From assembly GCF_037949795.1 (NCBI RefSeq), contig NZ_CP149933.1, positions 62,001 through 126,000 of the forward strand: 64,000 bases of DNA, given 5' to 3'. Each line of letters opens with the position of its first letter. Position 1 is the stretch's first letter. The notes beneath the pieces were generated by a model. The model was not told the DNA's origin. It ran no database searches and was given only the letters and a program-made list of their open reading frames with translations. A program made the position numbers and the translations under genes. The stretch comes from Thioclava sp. GXIMD2076 (GTDB taxonomy: Bacteria > Pseudomonadota > Alphaproteobacteria > Rhodobacterales > Rhodobacteraceae). Shown here in pieces: positions 25,867 through 34,304 of the stretch.

Positions 25867-26757
25867 ATGGAAATCAAGGAACTGCGCTGTTTTCTGCGGG
25901 TGGCCGAGACGCTCAATTTCAACCGTGCCGCGGAGATGCTGAATATGAGCCAGCCGGTGGTCACGAAGACCGTGGCCCAGCTGGAGCACAGGCTGGGGGT
26001 GAAGCTCTTCGAGCGCACCACGCGGCGTGTGGCGCTGACGGCGGCGGGGGTTGTGCTCAGGCGTGAGGCGGACGGGCTCTTGGCCCATCTCGATCAGGTG
26101 CAGCGCTCGGTCCGCCATGCGATTGCCGAGGAAAGCGGACGCTTTGCCATCGGCGTGACGCCCCTGGCGATGCAGACGGTGTTTCCTGCGGTGATGCGCG
26201 GCTTCCGCGCGCGCCATCCCGAGATCGACCTCCAGATCCACGAGATGCCCAGCGATGCGCAGGTCAGACAGCTTCTGGCTGCCGAGATCGACGCGGCCTT
26301 CCTGCTGCTGCCCGCCGCTGATCCGGCGCTGGAGGTGCAGGAGATCCATACCGAGCAGATGCGTCTGGCTGTTCCCAAGAGCCATCCCCATCTGAAAACG
26401 CTTGGCAATGCGCCGCTGCCGCTTTCGGCCTTTGCGGGCGAGACCTTCATCATTCCGCCGCGCGCGCAGAACCCCGGAGTGCATGACGAGATCATCCGTG
26501 CCTGTTCGGTCGCGGGCTTCCGGCCCAAGGTCAAGGACTGCACCGAGGGCCGCAGCTGCCTGTGTCTGGTGGAAGCGGGCATGGGGGTCAGTTTTGTGAC
26601 CAACCGCATCGATTGTGCGGCAAGCGATGATATGCGGATCGTCGATCTGGAAGATCCGGCTCCCTCGCTTTGCGTGGCTCTGGCATGGCGCAAGGATGAC
26701 CCTTCGGCGCTGTTGCAGGTGATCCGCGATCTGGCACTGGAAGAGGCGGTCATCTGA
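25867..26757 (+). CDS. LysR-family regulator with a cysteine-rich effector domain
   Basis: 296 aa. The start at 25867 is favoured over the ATG at 25855 because a GGAG site then sits 7 bases upstream. The HTH is LNFNRAAEMLNMSQPVVTKT. The effector domain has cysteines at 213, 225, 231, 233, 250 and 269, an unusual cluster (KDCTEGRSCLC). The gene is divergent from the thioredoxin/OsmC/glutaredoxin operon. A redox-sensing role for it is inference; it lacks the exact OxyR cysteine pair spacing. Confidence 0.9.
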   Translation: MEIKELRCFLRVAETLNFNRAAEMLNMSQPVVTKTVAQLEHRLGVKLFERTTRRVALTAAGVVLRREADGLLAHLDQVQRSVRHAIAEESGRFAIGVTPLAMQTVFPAVMRGFRARHPEIDLQIHEMPSDAQVRQLLAAEIDAAFLLLPAADPALEVQEIHTEQMRLAVPKSHPHLKTLGNAPLPLSAFAGETFIIPPRAQNPGVHDEIIRACSVAGFRPKVKDCTEGRSCLCLVEAGMGVSFVTNRIDCAASDDMRIVDLEDPAPSLCVALAWRKDDPSALLQVIRDLALEEAVI

Positions 26758-26776
26758 CCGCCTCCCGTTTTATTAT
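26743..26776. terminator. Terminator overlapping the LysR stop codon
   Basis: Perfect 10-base arms GAGGCGGTCA (26743-26752) and TGACCGCCTC (26755-26764) are followed by CCGTTTTATTATT. The TGA stop is inside the hairpin. The convergent MFS gene ends at 26791. Confidence 0.8.
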
Positions 26777-26790
26777 TCGTCTTCGGGCAT

Positions 26791-27999
26791 TCAGGCGGCT
26801 TCGGGGCACTCCCCGCCATTTCCTGCGCGCAGGCTGGCACAATGGCGGCGGTCGATCCCTGCGCTGACAACAGCCAGCGCGAGCCCTACCAGCACCACGA
26901 TGCCCGCAACCGGCCCCGTCATGCCGAGCCCCAGATGGTCGACAACCCAGCCGCCGCCCCCCGCACCGAGGGCAATCCCGAGATTGAAGGCCGAGATATT
27001 CATGCTCGAGGTCGCATTGACCGCACGCGGCGCGATCATGCTGGCCTGATTGACGGCGTAGAGCTGCAGGATGGAGACCGACCCGAACGCCACGATCCCC
27101 CAGACCATCACCAGAGGCACCATTGTCCAGAGGCTGCCCGAGAACGGGATCAGAAGCAACAGCGCCACGGCCATCACGCCATAGATCCCCAGAAGAACCG
27201 GCATCGCGCCGGTCCTGTCGGCAAGGCGCGCACAGATCAGGTTACCGATCGCCACGGCCACCCCGTAGAAGAACAGGAGCGTGCCGATCCCATTGGGCGT
27301 CATGCCGGTAAATGTCTCGAGGATCGGCGAAAGATAGGTGAAGGCCACGAACGAGCCGCCATAACCCACCAGTGTGATCGCGAAGAGAAGCGCCAAGCGC
27401 GGCTTGAGCACCACCGACATCTGTTCAAGGAACGAGGCAGGTGCCGGACGCTCGATATTATTCGGCAAAAGGCGCGCCAGGGCGAGGATCGAGATGACCC
27501 CGATGGCGGTCACCGCGATGAAGGTCGCGCGCCAGCCGAAGAAATTGGCGATGAACGTGCCCAGCGGCACCCCCGAGATCAGCGCGAGCGTAATGCCGGT
27601 GAACATGGTGGCAATCGCCTGCCCGGCTTTTTCCTTGGGCACCAGCTGGGCGGCAACCACAGTGGCCACCGAATAGAACACCCCCTGTACGACACCCGAA
27701 AGGATGCGGCCCAGAAGGAGCATGTTAAAGCTCGGCGCAAGGGCCGAGAGCGTATTGGCGATGATGAACAGCCCCATAAGGCCAAGCACCAGCTTCTTGC
27801 GGTCGAACCGCCCCGTCAGGGCGGTCAGCAGCGGTGCTGCAACCGCCACGGCAAGGGCATAGATGCTGACGGTCAGACCTGCGGTGGCAAGGCTGACATC
27901 TGTATCGCGGGCGATCTGCGGCAGGATCCCGACAATGACGAATTCCGCCATCCCGATAGCCAGCGCCGCAGCCGTAAGAGCCCAGACTCCGATAGGCAT
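26791..27999 (-). CDS. MFS transporter, DHA1 (drug:H+ antiporter-1) type
   Basis: 402 aa with 12 predicted membrane segments. The start MPIGVWALTAAALAIGMAEF follows a GGAG site. The conserved motif A after helix 2 is TGRFDRKKLV, and motif C is in helix 5 (SGVPLGTFIANFFGWR). It resembles AraJ/YdhP-type exporters of small molecules or sugars. It is transcribed away from the tRNA and converges on the cysteine-rich LysR gene. Substrate unknown. Confidence 0.9.
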   Translation of the reverse strand: MPIGVWALTAAALAIGMAEFVIVGILPQIARDTDVSLATAGLTVSIYALAVAVAAPLLTALTGRFDRKKLVLGLMGLFIIANTLSALAPSFNMLLLGRILSGVVQGVFYSVATVVAAQLVPKEKAGQAIATMFTGITLALISGVPLGTFIANFFGWRATFIAVTAIGVISILALARLLPNNIERPAPASFLEQMSVVLKPRLALLFAITLVGYGGSFVAFTYLSPILETFTGMTPNGIGTLLFFYGVAVAIGNLICARLADRTGAMPVLLGIYGVMAVALLLLIPFSGSLWTMVPLVMVWGIVAFGSVSILQLYAVNQASMIAPRAVNATSSMNISAFNLGIALGAGGGGWVVDHLGLGMTGPVAGIVVLVGLALAVVSAGIDRRHCASLRAGNGGECPEAA

Positions 28000-28474
28000 G
28001 AGTAACTCCGAATAGATTGGAAGCCCGCGGCAAGGCGGGCGGATACCCGGAGAGATAGGGGAAGGAAGCGCGTTTGATAAATTCTACATCGGAAATAAAA
28101 ATACATCGGAAGCGTAATTAATACAGCCGTGTATGATATCCGTTCTCTGCCATAGCTTTTCGCCCTCCCGTCCAGGCAGGTAGCCGCTCTTGGGGAGAGG
28201 GCGGGAAATCAGGTATGGATATGTTTCGGGTTCGCTCGCGGCAGAGGGGCCCCGCTCCGGAGCAAGGGTCGGGATCACGATAAGCGGCCTCACTTCAGGT
28301 TTGTGCAGGGGCCAGCATGTCATCCTTCTCTATCGGGCGCATAATCGGGCGGTGGATATGAAGTCAGCTCGTATGGGGATGCCGAGCATCGGACATACTG
28401 TCGCCACGGAGTGTGCAAGCCCTATGACTTGTACATAGGTGGGCGCCCCAAGGCCATTTAATCAAAATGGTATG
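28000..28474. other. Intergenic region between MFS gene and tRNA, no gene seen
   Basis: It contains the MFS promoter region (an AT-rich patch at about 28070-28140) and short frames without ribosome sites. A small inverted repeat CCATTT/AAATGG (28454-28470) directly follows the tRNA 3' end and could help end tRNA transcription, but has no T tract. Confidence 0.5.
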
Positions 28475-28564
28475 TGGCGGAGACGAAGGGATTCGAACCC
28501 TCGATACCGTTCCCGGTATACTCCCTTAGCAGGGGAGCGCCTTCGACCACTCGGCCACGTCTCC
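28475..28564 (-). tRNA. tRNA-Ser, anticodon GCU
   Basis: The 90-base class-II tRNA folds with acceptor GGAGACG/CGTCTCC, D arm GGCCGAGTGGTCGAAGGC, anticodon loop CTGCTAA (GCU, reads AGC/AGU), a long variable arm (GTATACCGGGAACGGTAT region), and T arm GGGTTCGAATCCC. The 3' CCA is encoded (28477-28475). Confidence 0.97.
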
Positions 28565-28970
28565 GTCGACCCGTATAGCCGACCAACTAACGGACATACA
28601 AGAGCAAGTTTTAGAATTTGGACAAAAAAACAAAAGCGCCTGCAAGCTCCTGAAAAGAGCCGAAAACACATCAGGCCCGAACGTATCCTGACAGAAGATT
28701 GTCTGCGCTTCCCATCCGGGTTTCGATCTGTTCTGGTGCCAGAAGTTGATTTCGCTGTGGCGGAGCCGGCTGTGTGGTTGCCGTGATCGAGATGCAGTCT
28801 CGGTTCGGATGATATGTGCTGCTTTCCTTGCGGGACATCTCCATCGCTCGGGAGGTGAGGGCGGAAAGATCAGGGAAAGACGCATAAGGTGCAAAAGACC
28901 AAACGGGTGGGAGATGGATTTCTACACGGCCGCGCTATGTCTGACTCAGGTTCGATCTGAGGGCGCGCAT

Positions 28971-29141
28971 ATGCGGATGAAGAAAAAGACGGATCTGCCG
29001 AGCAAGATCTGCCCTGTCTGCCAGCGCCCCTTTGTCTGGCGGAAGAAATGGGAGCGTGACTGGGAGCATGTGCTCTATTGCTCGGAGCGCTGCCGGAGAC
29101 AGTCCAAGGGCAAGCCGGCAACCGCTCAGGAGGCGGGGTGA
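28971..29141 (+). CDS. DUF2256-type zinc-ribbon-like protein, 56 aa
   Basis: The start [20 protein letters not shown] follows a GAGGG site. The four cysteines (KICPVC and LYCSERC) and [10 protein letters not shown] are the whole DUF2256 domain, a short zinc-binding protein family of unknown function. It lies 5 bases before the SRAP gene, so the two are co-expressed. Sequence upstream (28565-28970) holds no gene, only the tRNA promoter region. Confidence 0.88.
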   Translation: MRMKKKTDLPSKICPVCQRPFVWRKKWERDWEHVLYCSERCRRQSKGKPATAQEAG

Positions 29142-29146
29142 CGCCC

Positions 29147-29767
29147 ATGTGCGGACGGATCATCGACCCCAATCTCCGTAATACGGAAGCCGATTTCACC
29201 CAGCTCAAGATCGACCCGATCCAGCGTCGCTACAACGTCAAGCCGACGCAGGACGTTGTGATTTTGGGGAAAGACCCGCTTGTGGCGATGCAGGCGCGGT
29301 GGTGGCTGGTGCCTTCGTGGCACAGGGGTGTCTTGGAGGACTGGAAAGCCACGACTTTCAATGCGCGGATCGAGGAGGCGCGGGACAAGCCGAGCTTCCG
29401 GCAGGTCTGGCGCCATGGCCGCTGTCTGATCCCCGTGGGCGGGTTCTACGAATGGAGCGGGCCCAAAGGGGCGCGACGGCCGACTGTTGTCCTGCCCTCC
29501 GGTAATGAGGAGAATTTCTACCTAGCGGGGCTCGCGAGCCGCTGGGGCGATCTTCTGACCTGCACCGTCATGACCCGCGCGGCCAATGCCGCAATGGCGC
29601 CCATCCATCACCGGATGCCGTTGATGCTTGATGCCAGAGAGCGCGAGCTCTGGCTTTCGGGCGCTGGTGATCCGGATCTTGGGGCGGCGCCCCGCTTCCG
29701 GTACCGTCCGGTCGCGCCCTTCGCGCTGGAGGCGGACGGGCCGGAGCTTCTCGAGCCCTTCAATTGA
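29147..29767 (+). CDS. SOS response-associated peptidase (SRAP, YedK/HMCES-like)
   Basis: 206 aa. Starting at MCGRIIDP leaves Cys2 as the catalytic N-terminus after methionine removal, which decides the start. Active-site partners are visible: the Asn/Arg of TTFNARIEEARD, the Glu of GGFYEWSGP and the His of IHHRMPLML. SRAP proteins form a stable thiazolidine link to abasic sites in single-stranded DNA. Coupled to the DUF2256 gene. Confidence 0.94.
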   Translation: MCGRIIDPNLRNTEADFTQLKIDPIQRRYNVKPTQDVVILGKDPLVAMQARWWLVPSWHRGVLEDWKATTFNARIEEARDKPSFRQVWRHGRCLIPVGGFYEWSGPKGARRPTVVLPSGNEENFYLAGLASRWGDLLTCTVMTRAANAAMAPIHHRMPLMLDARERELWLSGAGDPDLGAAPRFRYRPVAPFALEADGPELLEPFN

Positions 29768-29885
29768 CCGTAAGTTAAGCGGACCTATTTTCTGCCGGAA
29801 ACTATCCGCAAGATCGGATCAGCGATTGTATCGTCCCCTGATCCCTGTAATTGTCCGACGGTGTAAAAGGAGCAGGTTCATCGCA

Positions 29886-30944
29886 ATGTATCCAAGGGCA
29901 CAATTTCTGCAACCTGACGATCCCATGTCGGATGTCATTGCTGCGTTCGACTGGACATCGACCCCTTTGGGACCGATACATCAATGGCAGCCCGAATTGC
30001 GCACCGCCGTATCCATGATGCTCGCATCGAATTTCCCCAAAGCGATCGTCTGGGGGCCGGAGAGGATAACCATTCACAATTCCGCTTTCACGCCGATCCT
30101 CGGCGAGAAGGGGCTGGGCATCGGGCGGGGGTTTCACGAGATATGGTCGGAAGCCTGGGCCGAGATCGGGCCGATCTGGGAACGCGCGATGGCGGGCGAG
30201 GCGACGTTCATCGAGGATTTCAAGCTGCGGATCGAACGCAACGGGTATCCCGAGGACGCGCATTTCACCTTCTGCTATAGCCCGATCCGCGCCGAGAACG
30301 GACAGGTGCTGGGTATGCTGGATACGGTTGTCGAGACCTCGAAATCCGTTGATGCGATGGCACAAGCCGAGGTCGCCAATGCCGAGCTTGGCCACCGCAT
30401 GCGCAATATGATCACCATTATAAGTAGTATGGCCCGCCACAGCTTGCGCGGCAGCCCCGAGATCGAGGCGATGTCGCGCGCCTTCTGCGAGCGGCTGGCG
30501 GCGCTGAGCGAGGCGCAGAGTCTTTTGGCGCATGGGGCCAAAAATGCGACCACCGTCGAGGCGCTGGTGAAACGCATCTGCGACGGTCGTGTGGTGACTG
30601 CCGATGCTCTGGTCATGAGCGGCCCTCCGGTCGTCATCGGCAGCCGTCAGGCCACTGCGCTGTCGCTGGCGGTCAATGAGCTGATCACCAATGCCATGAA
30701 ATATGGGGCACTCTCGGTCGAGAACGGAAAGGTTTCTGTCGATTGGGGCATCGAGGGCGAAGAGTTCGTGTTTGCATGGGGCGAGCGCGATGGTCCGCCC
30801 GTGGCGGCTCCAGAGCGATCAGGCTTCGGTTCGAAACTTCTCGAACGCATCGTTCCGGCGAGTTTCATCGGCAAGGCAAGCGTAACCTACGCGCCCGAAG
30901 GCACCCGCTACGTTTTGCGCTCGAGCCGGCAGACCCTCGAGTAA
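29886..30944 (+). CDS. HWE-family sensor histidine kinase with PAS domain
   Basis: 352 aa from the ATG at 29886. Residues about 25-155 form a PAS-like sensor (FDWTSTPLGPIHQWQPELRT, HFTFCYSPIRAENGQVLGML). The phospho-acceptor box is ELGHRMRNMITIISSMARHS. The catalytic domain has LAVNELITNAMKYGAL and the W-x-E signature of the HWE group (FAWGERDGPPV). No membrane segment is visible, so it is cytoplasmic and may sense light or redox through PAS. No response regulator is next to it. Confidence 0.9.
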   Translation: MYPRAQFLQPDDPMSDVIAAFDWTSTPLGPIHQWQPELRTAVSMMLASNFPKAIVWGPERITIHNSAFTPILGEKGLGIGRGFHEIWSEAWAEIGPIWERAMAGEATFIEDFKLRIERNGYPEDAHFTFCYSPIRAENGQVLGMLDTVVETSKSVDAMAQAEVANAELGHRMRNMITIISSMARHSLRGSPEIEAMSRAFCERLAALSEAQSLLAHGAKNATTVEALVKRICDGRVVTADALVMSGPPVVIGSRQATALSLAVNELITNAMKYGALSVENGKVSVDWGIEGEEFVFAWGERDGPPVAAPERSGFGSKLLERIVPASFIGKASVTYAPEGTRYVLRSSRQTLE

Positions 30945-31146
30945 TCGCGTCCCGGAATAAAGCCGGCCCATGACGGACCACATCCTGCGGGTAGGGCAGG
31001 CCGCCTTTGGTCACAGCCCCCCGAGAACTTGGGCGGCGCTGTGATCTGCTGCGGGCCACGACGTCACGAGTTTCGGGCTTGAGCCTCTTTCCGTTGCATC
31101 CTGACATGTTTTCCCCGAGCGGGCGCCGCGGGTGGAACTTCGTTTT

Positions 31147-32193
31147 ATGGGCATCGTTGCATTGGCATGTAACAGAACAGGTGCTCTCTTGACCCAAAGA
31201 TATACTCTCCCGCATCGCATCGGTATGGGCGGTGTGCCCATTGGAAACGAGTTCCGCGTCACGACCGACCGGCAGGCGGCAGACACGCTGAGCACGGCGT
31301 GGGAAGCCGGTATCCGCTATTTCGATGTCGCGCCGCATTACGGTCTGGGTGTCGCGGAACGACGCTATGGTCAGTTCCTGCATCATCAGCCGCGCGACAG
31401 TTTTGTGCTTAGTTCCAAGGTGGGACGGCTGTTGAAGGCGGGTCCGGCATATCGCAACCAGACTCTGATGCCCTACTCGCCGTCGCCCAATATCGAGATC
31501 TACGACTACAGCCGTGACGGGACGCTGCGTTCGATCGAGGATACGCTCCAGCGCACGGGGCTTGACTGTATCGATGTGGTTTTCGTGCATGATCTCTCTC
31601 CCGACAACGAGTCCGCCCTGCCTAAACCGTGGCTCGAGCTTTGGCCCGAAGCGGTGGAGGGATGTTTCGCCACACTATGTGACCTGCGTGATCAGGGCGT
31701 GATCAAGGCCTGGGGCATGGGGGTCAACAGCCCCGAACCGATCCTGAAAGCAATGGAGGATAGCGACCCCGATCTGCATCTGATGGCGAGCCAGTATTCC
31801 TTGATCGAGCATGACTATCCGGTCGAGACGGTGTTTCCCAAGGCGCGCGAGCGAGGCAATAGCTTCGTTATCGGCTCGGCACTGAATGCGGGCTTCTTGG
31901 CGGGGGTCCATCGCTATCATTATGGCCCCGAAAGCGGCGTGATCGCGAAGGAGCGGCTCGACAAGCGCCGCCGTCTCGCCGAAATTGGCTATGATCACGG
32001 GATCGATCTTCTGGCGGCAGCTCTCCAGTTTGCCCATGCGCCCGATGTGGCGCAGGCCGTGGTCGTCGGGATGGCGCGTCCCGATGAGGCGATCAACGAT
32101 CTGGTGGCTATGGATACGCCGATTCCGCCAGCCTTCTGGAGCGATTTGCGGTCCGCGGGGCTCATCCATCCGGACGCCCCGACACCTGCATAA
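31147..32193 (+). CDS. Aldo-keto reductase (D-threo-aldose / L-fucose / pyridoxal dehydrogenase type)
   Basis: 348 aa if started at the ATG at 31147. A TTG at 31189 (then TQRYTLPHRIGMGGVPIGN) would fit the family N-terminus better, with a weak ACAGG site. The catalytic tetrad is visible: Asp and Tyr in YFDVAPHYGLG, Lys in LSSKVGR, His in VFVHDLS. The barrel finishes with AQAVVVGMARPDEAINDL for cofactor binding. It likely oxidises an aldose or aldehyde with NAD(P). Stand-alone gene. Confidence 0.85.
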   Translation: MGIVALACNRTGALLTQRYTLPHRIGMGGVPIGNEFRVTTDRQAADTLSTAWEAGIRYFDVAPHYGLGVAERRYGQFLHHQPRDSFVLSSKVGRLLKAGPAYRNQTLMPYSPSPNIEIYDYSRDGTLRSIEDTLQRTGLDCIDVVFVHDLSPDNESALPKPWLELWPEAVEGCFATLCDLRDQGVIKAWGMGVNSPEPILKAMEDSDPDLHLMASQYSLIEHDYPVETVFPKARERGNSFVIGSALNAGFLAGVHRYHYGPESGVIAKERLDKRRRLAEIGYDHGIDLLAAALQFAHAPDVAQAVVVGMARPDEAINDLVAMDTPIPPAFWSDLRSAGLIHPDAPTPA

Positions 32194-32794
32194 GCGGCAG
32201 GGACGACAGCTGTCTCGGCGGGTTGATACGGGCCGTCCGGACAGGGCGAGCCGTCGAGGAGCCTGATCTTTTGTCACGGAATGGCGACGCCTGTTCCGTG
32301 GCGGGCTTCCCCGTAACGTGAGTTCCAGATTCATCGGGCATCACAGCGCCGATCTGGCATGCGCGGCCCCGTCTTGACCTTCGGGCTCTATGCCGTGCGG
32401 TGTATTCTGAAATACTTGCGCAGGCTTTCTCGAACGCTTGGCATTGGCCTACTGCTTTCAATCCGGCCCGTCTTGTGTTCGGACCGGCCTCGGACCTTGT
32501 ATGGATGGCCCCTTGGCTAGAGCTTTGTGGCAGTCTGGTCGGTCGCGGCCAGGTATACGGCGTCAATCTGCTGCATTGTGGCTGCCCGTCTTGATGAAGT
32601 CAGCCGGCGGACGGCTCCCGATCAATGGTACGCGTTCAAAAACGTCTCGGTCCGAACTGGGGTGAGGTGGGGATACGCCATGTGTTCGAGCATGCCGCCG
32701 AACGGAGGCGTATCACCTTCCCTGTGCCATCACCTCACATTGCGCCTCACCGTCTCTGAGCCTGCCGACCTGACGCCGACGACGGTTCTCTGTT

Positions 32795-33379
32795 TTATGC
32801 CTGCGCGGCCGGATAGTTCTCGCCGTTTCGGATCAGCGCCCGGATCGTCCGGGCCATGCGGTTGGCCAGCGCGGATCGCGACCACCTTTACCGGTTTGCG
32901 CTCAAGCATTTTGTCCAGCCAGTCAGGTCCTGCATCAGAGGCTTTCGCTCCCGAATGCGCTCATGTCGGGCGTCGTTGCGGCAAATGCACCGGACGAGAT
33001 AGGGCTTGGCCCAGGTAGCGTCGCCAACCGCCGCGCCAGCGCGTCACCGGAACGAAGCGCATGGTCGGACGCGTCACCGCTTCGCATATTGCTTCGGCAT
33101 CGACCGCATCCGTCTTTCCTTTCTTCGCGTAGGGCTTCACGTAAGCCGGTGGTATGAGCCGGACCTCATGTCCTTGGGTCAGCAATTTCCCGCCCCCAGA
33201 TGATGCGCCCTACCACAGGCTTCCATCCCGACGAGACACGGCTCCAAGCGCGAGAAGCAAAGCGGCAATTATGTGCGCCGCAGTTGGCGGCGACAGAGAA
33301 CCTTGCCCTTCGCATCGAGGCCGCGGACCTGAAAGACATTCCTGGCCAGATCGATGCCGATCATAATAGGCCGTCCCAT
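32795..33379 (-). pseudogene. IS110/IS1111-type transposase, internally deleted and frameshifted
   Basis: The N-terminus is clear: MGRPIMIGIDLARNVFQVRG and GKVLCRRQLRR. After a frame change it continues TQGHEVRLIPPAYVKPYAKK, GKTDAVDAEAICEAVTRPTM and RFVPVT. The central part is missing. A C-terminal piece then reads as WLDKMLERKPVKVV and, in another frame, ALANRMARTIRALIRNGENY before the stop at 32797-32795. A functional IS110 transposase is over 300 aa; less than 200 codons remain. Non-functional. Confidence 0.85.
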
Positions 33380-33429
33380 GGATGGCGCCTCCCGGATGGC
33401 TGTAACCAGACCCACCTTGGCACAATGCG

Positions 33430-33605
33430 ATGCTGTTGTGGGGCCTGCCTTATCATCAATGGCGGCTCGATCCGCACCATCGCACACCATCGTGGTTGAG
33501 GAAGATTGTGCCGCTAGGGCGCGTCGATCAGCGGTGCGGGCCTTTCGGCGGTTCTTCGGAAAGAACGGCTCGAGCCGCTCCATTCGCGCGGCGCAACGCC
33601 AGTAA
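33430..33605 (-). pseudogene. IS5-family transposase N-terminal fragment
   Basis: On the minus strand RMERLEPFFPKNRRKART and ADRRA match the start of IS5/IS427-type transposases. One frameshift later the sequence reads SGTIFLNHDGVRWC, the next conserved segment. It breaks off where the IS110 remnant begins, suggesting IS110 inserted into an older IS5 copy. Confidence 0.75.
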
Positions 33606-33845
33606 GGCATGTTTCATCGTTCAGGTCTTGTTGCCGCGCCCGCTTGTCGCCTCCCCCGAAGAGAAGGACATTCTAGCCGCTGCTGCCTCAGGCACTGCGG
33701 TGCGCCGTTGGCGGGGCGCCCGAAGGCGGTCTGCCACCGATCTTCAGGCTTGTGCACGAGGTCGTCACCTGTGCGTCGTCGTAGCGGCACGCATTTGAAG
33801 CGGAGTAATGCTTTTCATGTGAATAAAACCGTGGCAGAGGGGGAC

Positions 33846-34196
33846 ATGACCGTTCGTATGCCGACATTCGCCGCGCTGATCCTTGGCCTGTGCCTTGCAT
33901 GGGCGAGCGTTCTTTCGGCGGCAATGATGGCGCCCACGCAAGACAGTCTCGCGCGGGAGGCCCATGCGCTTCTCCACGATCCGCTCGCGGGCGGCATCTG
34001 CGGCGAGACCCCGCATGGGGCGGGATATCACTGCCCGTTCTGCCACAGTTTGCCCGATGCTCCGCGCCCCGAATTCGTAACGGTCGAAGGCCGGTTCGTG
34101 GCGCAGGACAGGTGGCGGGCGGGTGAGGGACTGCGCGGGACCGGTTCGGCACAGAGGTCCGCCCATGGCATCAGGGCACCCCCTGGGAGCGTCTGA
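33846..34196 (+). CDS. Small exported CPFC-motif protein, DUF2946-like
   Basis: 116 aa from the ATG at 33846, with a GAGGGGG site. The signal peptide or anchor spans about 5-26 (MPTFAALILGLCLAWASVLS). The mature part has a CPFC motif at 63-66 (GYHCPFCHSLPDAP), as in DUF2946-type proteins linked to metal uptake loci. The following gene encodes a PepSY membrane protein, a usual neighbour. Probably periplasmic metal handling; not proven. Confidence 0.72.
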   Translation: MTVRMPTFAALILGLCLAWASVLSAAMMAPTQDSLAREAHALLHDPLAGGICGETPHGAGYHCPFCHSLPDAPRPEFVTVEGRFVAQDRWRAGEGLRGTGSAQRSAHGIRAPPGSV

Positions 34197-34304
34197 CTGA
34201 TCAGATGTCTCTCCCCCGCGCGGCCCGTGCGGGGTGCCCTTTTGCATGTCCGCAGAACAGGACTGCCCGGTCGTGGCGTCCGGCGGACTCTATGGATATT
34301 CCAG

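Larger units (their letters stand above)
32194..33845. other. Decayed mobile-element region
   Basis: 1.65 kb without an intact gene. It contains a degenerate IS110 transposase and an IS5-type fragment (separate entries). The flanking parts (32194-32790 and 33606-33845) are unassignable, with no ribosome sites or coherent frames; they may be further element remnants. Confidence 0.7.

Noticed and set aside
28475..28564. tRNA-Ser as an integration site for a genomic island
   Set aside because: No integrase, no direct repeat of the tRNA 3' end noticed, and the neighbours look like ordinary chromosomal genes.
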